From: Anaeromyxobacter sp.
GTDB lineage: Bacteria > Myxococcota > Myxococcia > Myxococcales > Anaeromyxobacteraceae
Length of the DNA stretch: 8,921 nucleotides
Reading direction: 5' to 3'
Assembly: GCA_020028115.1 (NCBI GenBank)
Contig: JAHWYA010000099.1
Coordinates: forward strand, 1 to 8,921
In this document: in pieces, positions 6,775-8,921 of the stretch
Numbering within the stretch: position 1 is the stretch's first letter
How the letters are laid out: the number at the start of each line of letters is the position of its first letter
Translations under genes and position numbers: made by a program
The notes under the pieces: generated by a model
What the model was told of the DNA's origin: nothing
Seen by the model: only the letters and a program-made list of their open reading frames with translations
Databases searched by the model: none

Positions 6775-7593
6775 ATGGACCTCAACACCGCCTGCACGAG
6801 CTTCCTCTACGGCCTCTCGGCCGCGACGGGGCTCGTCCGCACCGGCGTCATCCGGACGGCGGTGGTGATCGGCGCGGAGGTGCCGACGCCGTTCCTCGAC
6901 TGGACCGACCGGAACACCGCCGTGCTCTTCGGCGACGGCTGCGGCGCGGTGGTGATCCAGGCCACGGAGCGCGAGGAGGGCCTCCTCGCCGAGCGGCTCG
7001 GCTGCTACGGCGAGGCCCGCGGCGCCCTCGACATCCGCGGGGTCGGCGCCCGGTACGCGAACCTCGGCCTCCCGTACGGCCACACCCGCTGGAACTTCGA
7101 CGGGCAGGAGATCTTCCGGCGCGCCGTGGTGGGCATGGCCCACGCCGGGGAGGAGGCGCTCGCGAAGCGCGGCCTGTCGCCGGCGGACGTGGACCTCGTC
7201 GTCCCGCACCAGGCGAACCGGCGGATCATCGACGCGGTGGGGAAGCGGCTCGGCGTCCCGGCGGAGAAGGTGTTCGTGAACGTCCACCGCTACGCGAACA
7301 TGTCCGCCGCGACCGTGCCGGTCGCGCTCGTCGAGGCGCTCGAGGAGGGCCGCGTATCGCCCGGCGCGCTCCTGCTGCTGCCCGCCTTCGGCGCGGGGCT
7401 CACCTGGTGCGCGCACGTCGTCCGCTGGGGCGAGCGGGTGACGCCGCTCGGGAAGGCCGACGTGGAGCTGCCGCCGTGCGAGCGGACCGGCCTCGAGCTC
7501 GTGCAGGACCTCAGGGCGCGACGGGCGCGCTACGACGACGCGGCGCGCCCGTTCGTCGAGGCGGCGCGGCCGCTCCTCCTGCCGGGGTCCTGA
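6775..7593 (+). CDS. Ketoacyl-ACP synthase III-like protein, N-terminally truncated (probable pseudogene)
   Basis: KAS III (FabH-type) enzymes condense an acyl-CoA with malonyl-ACP. The readable frame has 272 residues and begins at an internal methionine, MDLNTACTSF; homology continues upstream in the same frame to about 6724 with no start codon available. The triad is present: Cys7 in NTACTSF, His145 in VPHQANRR, Asn175 in YANMSAAT. The substrate-gate and glycine-rich regions GDGCGAVV and AFGAGLTW are also visible. The first ~85-90 residues of the thiolase fold are absent, so a stable enzyme is doubtful. After the normal FabH end (near WGERVTPL, 218-225) there is an extension of about 47 residues, beginning GKADVELPPCERTG, which suggests a KAS III subfamily distinct from housekeeping FabH. 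It is the last gene of the operon and converges on ccdA with a 10-base gap. The family is sure, function is doubtful, and the gene symbol is left open. Confidence 0.85.
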   Translation: MDLNTACTSFLYGLSAATGLVRTGVIRTAVVIGAEVPTPFLDWTDRNTAVLFGDGCGAVVIQATEREEGLLAERLGCYGEARGALDIRGVGARYANLGLPYGHTRWNFDGQEIFRRAVVGMAHAGEEALAKRGLSPADVDLVVPHQANRRIIDAVGKRLGVPAEKVFVNVHRYANMSAATVPVALVEALEEGRVSPGALLLLPAFGAGLTWCAHVVRWGERVTPLGKADVELPPCERTGLELVQDLRARRARYDDAARPFVEAARPLLLPGS

Positions 7594-7615
7594 GCCGGGG
7601 CCGTCACATCCCGGC
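7594..7615. other. Small hairpin at the convergent gene junction
   Basis: GCCGGG (7594-7599) pairs with CCCGGC (7610-7615) around a 10-base loop that contains the ccdA stop codon. No run of T follows on either strand, so this is not a classical intrinsic terminator. It may slow or protect 3' ends from both sides, but in DNA this rich in GC it could be chance. Confidence 0.25.
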
Positions 7616-8251
7616 GAACAGCATCCCCTTCTTCAGGATCACCGCGCCGAAGCCGACGAGGAGGAGGCCCGACGCCCAGCGCACGGCGAGCGGGTGCGCC
7701 GCGACCGCGCGGACGCGCTGGCGGAGCGCCTGCGACCCGTAGCCGACGAGGAGCATCGGCACGGCGAACCCCGCCGAGTAGGCGAGGAGTAGGACCACGC
7801 CCGTCGCGAGCGACCCCTCCGTCGCCACCGTCGCGAGGACGCCGGACAGCATCGGCCCGACGCACGGGATCCAGACGAGGCCGAGCGACAGGCCGAGGAG
7901 GAGCCCCGAGACGCGCCCGCCGCCGGCCGGCCCCACCCGCTGCAGCCAGGTGAGCCGCTTGAAGACGTTCACGTCGGCGAGGAGGAGGGCGCCGAAGACG
8001 ACGACGGCGACCCCGACCGCCTTCTCGAGCCGAGGCACCGCCGGGCCGACGGCGGCGCCGAAGAGGCTCATGAGGACGCCCATCGCGACGAAGCTCGCGG
8101 CGAGCCCGGCGACGACGAGCGCCGGCCGGGCGCGGTGGTCCTCCGGGGTGCCCGCGACGAGGAGCGGCACCACCGGGAGCACGCACGGGCTCGCCACGCT
8201 CGCCAGCCCGGCGGCGAACGAGAGCGCGAGGGACGATGCGCCGAGGTCCAT
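7604..8251 (-). CDS. ccdA: Cytochrome c biogenesis/thiol-disulfide transmembrane protein (CcdA/DsbD core family)
   Basis: This is a polytopic inner-membrane protein of 215 residues that should carry reducing equivalents from cytoplasmic thioredoxin to periplasmic thiol proteins. About six hydrophobic spans are visible. The two conserved cysteines lie in the family motifs ASPCVLPVVPL (Cys23, first span) and LVWIPCVGPMLSG (Cys130, fourth span), the pair that forms the transmembrane disulfide. It has no N- or C-terminal thioredoxin domain, so it is the short CcdA type and not full DsbD. The ATG at 8249-8251 has a modest AGGGA at 8262-8266. The thioredoxin-fold lipoprotein gene ends 13 bases upstream on the same strand, which makes a two-gene operon likely and names the probable redox partner. 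Roles in cytochrome c maturation or in general envelope thiol reduction both fit; no cytochrome gene is nearby. Confidence 0.88.
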   Translation of the reverse strand: MDLGASSLALSFAAGLASVASPCVLPVVPLLVAGTPEDHRARPALVVAGLAASFVAMGVLMSLFGAAVGPAVPRLEKAVGVAVVVFGALLLADVNVFKRLTWLQRVGPAGGGRVSGLLLGLSLGLVWIPCVGPMLSGVLATVATEGSLATGVVLLLAYSAGFAVPMLLVGYGSQALRQRVRAVAAHPLAVRWASGLLLVGFGAVILKKGMLFAGM

Positions 8252-8264
8252 GGCCGGGCGGTCC

Positions 8265-8651
8265 CTAGATCCCGACGAGCCGCCGGATGGCGTCCGGCTG
8301 CTGGATGCCGGGGGTCGCGCGCCGGAGCTCCTTGCCCGCGGCGTCGACGAGGAGGAGCTGCGGCAGCGACCGGATCCCGAACCGCTCGAAGAACGGCACC
8401 TCGCTGGCCTCGGTCGTCCGGATGTAGACGACGGTGATCTTGCCGGTGAGCTCCGCCGCCATGCCGCGCAGCAGCTCGTCCTGCACCTGGCACGGACGGC
8501 CGTACGGGTTCATGAAGAAGACGAGGCGCGGGAGGCCGCTCGCGTCCGCCGGGGCGGGCGCGGGGGGCGCGGCGGCCGAGCTCTGGCAGGCGGCGGCGCC
8601 CAGGACGAGCGCGACGAGCGCGGCGCGGATCTTCGGGGAGGCGAGCGACAT
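8265..8651 (-). CDS. Thioredoxin-fold lipoprotein with a single active-site cysteine
   Basis: This is a predicted envelope thioredoxin-like protein of 128 residues. The N-terminus is a lipoprotein-type signal: basic PKIR, hydrophobic AALVALVLG, then AAAC with Cys22 as likely lipidation site, followed by an Ala/Pro-rich linker to about residue 38. The position -3 residue is Ala, which is permitted but not ideal. The thioredoxin domain follows: strand RLVFFMNPYG, then GRPC (51-54) where CxxC is expected, strand KITVVYIRTTE, and the cis-proline in IRSLPQLLLVDAAGK (P97). The first catalytic cysteine position is Gly51, and only Cys54 remains. ATG 8651 is chosen because GGAG (8658-8661) lies six bases upstream and because the longer in-frame start at 8699 would put 16 polar residues before the signal. 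It is paired with ccdA downstream, its likely electron donor. Actual substrate is unknown. Confidence 0.8.
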   Translation of the reverse strand: MSLASPKIRAALVALVLGAAACQSSAAAPPAPAPADASGLPRLVFFMNPYGRPCQVQDELLRGMAAELTGKITVVYIRTTEASEVPFFERFGIRSLPQLLLVDAAGKELRRATPGIQQPDAIRRLVGI

Positions 8652-8657
8652 GCGGGG

Positions 8658-8661
8658 CTCC
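8658..8661 (-). promoter_or_regulatory. Ribosome binding site that sets the thioredoxin-lipoprotein start
   Basis: GGAG on the minus strand, six bases from the ATG at 8651. It decides between this start and the longer in-frame start at 8699. Confidence 0.5.
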
Positions 8662-8729
8662 GGGGCGCGCACGGGGCGCGCGGAGCGGGACGCCGCCACG
8701 GCGCCCGCCGCCGTTGGAGCCGGTCCCGG

Positions 8730-8757
8730 GCGGGAGGTTTCAAATCCCTTTTCCCGC
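8730..8757. promoter_or_regulatory. Inverted repeat upstream of the thioredoxin/ccdA operon
   Basis: GCGGGA (8730-8735) and TCCCGC (8752-8757) form a perfect 6-base dyad around 16 bases of unusually AT-rich DNA. It lies about 80-105 bases upstream of the thioredoxin-lipoprotein start, where a promoter or operator is expected. On the minus strand TTGAAA and TTGAAT occur here, but no convincing -10 partner is found. An alternative pairing of the right arm with AGCGGGA at 8684-8690 also exists. Regulatory role is inferred only from position. Confidence 0.3.
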
Positions 8758-8764
8758 TACATTC

Positions 8765-8796
8765 AACCCCCCGAACCACCGGGGGGTTTCTCTTTT
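8765..8796 (+). terminator. Strong plus-strand intrinsic terminator
   Basis: AACCCCCCG (8765-8773) pairs perfectly with CGGGGGGTT (8780-8788) around a six-base loop, AACCAC. The plus-strand sequence from 8787 is TTTCTCTTTT, a good uridine tract. On the minus strand no T-run follows, so the direction is plus. There is no plus-strand gene between 7594 and this site, so the transcript it ends is not identified. Confidence 0.75.
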
Positions 8797-8854
8797 CCGG
8801 CGCCCCGTGTGCCCCAGGTGTGCCCCACGCGATGCGTCAGGGCGCGGGCGCCGG
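8797..8854. repeat. 9-base inverted repeat around the GTGTGCCCCA tandem
   Basis: CCGGCGCCC (8797-8805) is the reverse complement of GGGCGCCGG (8846-8854). The arms enclose 40 bases that hold the two direct repeats. The arms are all G and C, so chance is a real possibility in this genome. Confidence 0.3.
8807..8827 (+). repeat. Tandem direct repeat GTGTGCCCCA (two copies)
   Basis: Exact 10-base copies lie at 8807-8816 and 8818-8827, separated by one base, so the period is 11 bases, about one DNA helical turn. Same-face spacing like this suits protein binding, for example recombinase arm sites or regulator sites. No gene for such a protein is in the window. Confidence 0.55.
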
Positions 8855-8866
8855 CTCCTCCTTCCC

Positions 8867-8916
8867 GTTCGCGGTGAGCGTAGGCCCGCGAAGCGGGCCG
8901 GAGTCGAACCGCGGGC
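8867..8916. repeat. REP-like imperfect palindrome
   Basis: The core GGCCCGC (8883-8889), GAA, GCGGGCC (8893-8899) is a perfect 7-base stem with a 3-base loop. An outer stem CGCGGT (8870-8875) pairs with ACCGCG (8908-8913) and extends by wobble pairs to 8867/8916. The two stems are separated by nearly symmetric internal loops of 7 and 8 bases. The flanks GTTCG...GAGCGTA and GGAGTCGAAC resemble dispersed intergenic repeats that I recall from GC-rich Myxococcota genomes. The copy number cannot be tested within this window. Confidence 0.5.
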
Positions 8917-8921
8917 TCGGC

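Noticed and set aside
4842..6797. A 651-residue minus-strand open frame opposite the acyl-CoA ligase
   Set aside because: The plus strand has every ANL-family motif in order; the antisense translation has no recognisable domain.
6707..6866. Programmed frameshift joining MTYAAI to the KAS III frame
   Set aside because: No slippery sequence or stimulator is seen, and about 82 codons of the fold are missing, which a one-base shift cannot restore.
8652..8699. Longer start for the thioredoxin-fold lipoprotein
   Set aside because: It adds a polar Arg-rich lead before the lipoprotein signal; the inner ATG has a better ribosome binding site.
8684..8761. A functional tRNA gene
   Set aside because: The acceptor-like stem pairs, but T8/A9, the D-arm, a plausible anticodon arm, the G53-C61 pair and CCA are missing or wrong. 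Kept only as a resemblance.
8434..8877. A 147-residue plus-strand open frame over the thioredoxin gene and the right edge
   Set aside because: It is antisense to the thioredoxin-fold gene and then runs through the terminator and repeats with no domain.
8837..8920. C-terminus of a minus-strand gene entering from the right edge, ending in KEEPAPAP
   Set aside because: The frame has high GC at third positions, but it is only 27 codons, has no recognisable motif, and is mostly made of the REP-like palindrome.

Overview
The window comes from a very GC-rich bacterial chromosome. Third codon positions are almost all G or C, and GTG starts and short gene overlaps are common. The gene content (a HAAT/Liv-type ABC importer joined to an AMP-forming acyl-CoA ligase and a KAS III-like enzyme, then a CcdA/thioredoxin pair) and the style of the intergenic DNA suggest Myxococcota, most likely a relative of Anaeromyxobacter. 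This assignment is an inference from composition and gene style; no taxonomic marker gene is present.

Left part (1-7593, plus strand): one tightly packed operon. A sigma70-like promoter at 60-89 precedes livG (ATPase), livH and livM (two permeases), a secreted periplasmic binding protein, livF (second ATPase), a long-chain-type fatty acyl-CoA synthetase, and a ketoacyl-ACP synthase III-like gene. Gaps between genes run from an overlap to about 23 bases, so a single transcript is likely. The layout suggests import of an organic acid or an amino-acid-like solute, its activation to a CoA thioester, and delivery of the acyl-CoA to a KAS III condensing enzyme. The KAS III gene is damaged. Its first six or so codons survive in one frame at 6707-6724, and the rest resumes in another frame at about 6724. 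About 82 codons of the expected protein are missing, although the Cys-His-Asn catalytic triad is still encoded.

Middle part (7604-8651, minus strand): a convergent two-gene unit. A predicted lipoprotein of the thioredoxin fold, with GRPC in place of CxxC, lies upstream of a short CcdA/DsbD-type membrane reductant conduit. Together they look like a small envelope thiol-redox module.

Right edge (8652-8921): no convincing gene, but several structured elements. These are an inverted repeat upstream of the thioredoxin gene, a strong plus-strand intrinsic terminator with no plus-strand gene to terminate, a tandem 10-base repeat GTGTGCCCCA, and a long imperfect palindrome that resembles a dispersed REP-like element. 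The terminator sits just after a sequence with weak resemblance to a tRNA 3' end. That combination, with the short direct repeats, raises the possibility of an old integration site or an unannotated small RNA.

I do not see a clearly new multi-gene system. The most rewarding points are the broken KAS III, the single-cysteine thioredoxin-fold lipoprotein and the orphan terminator region.
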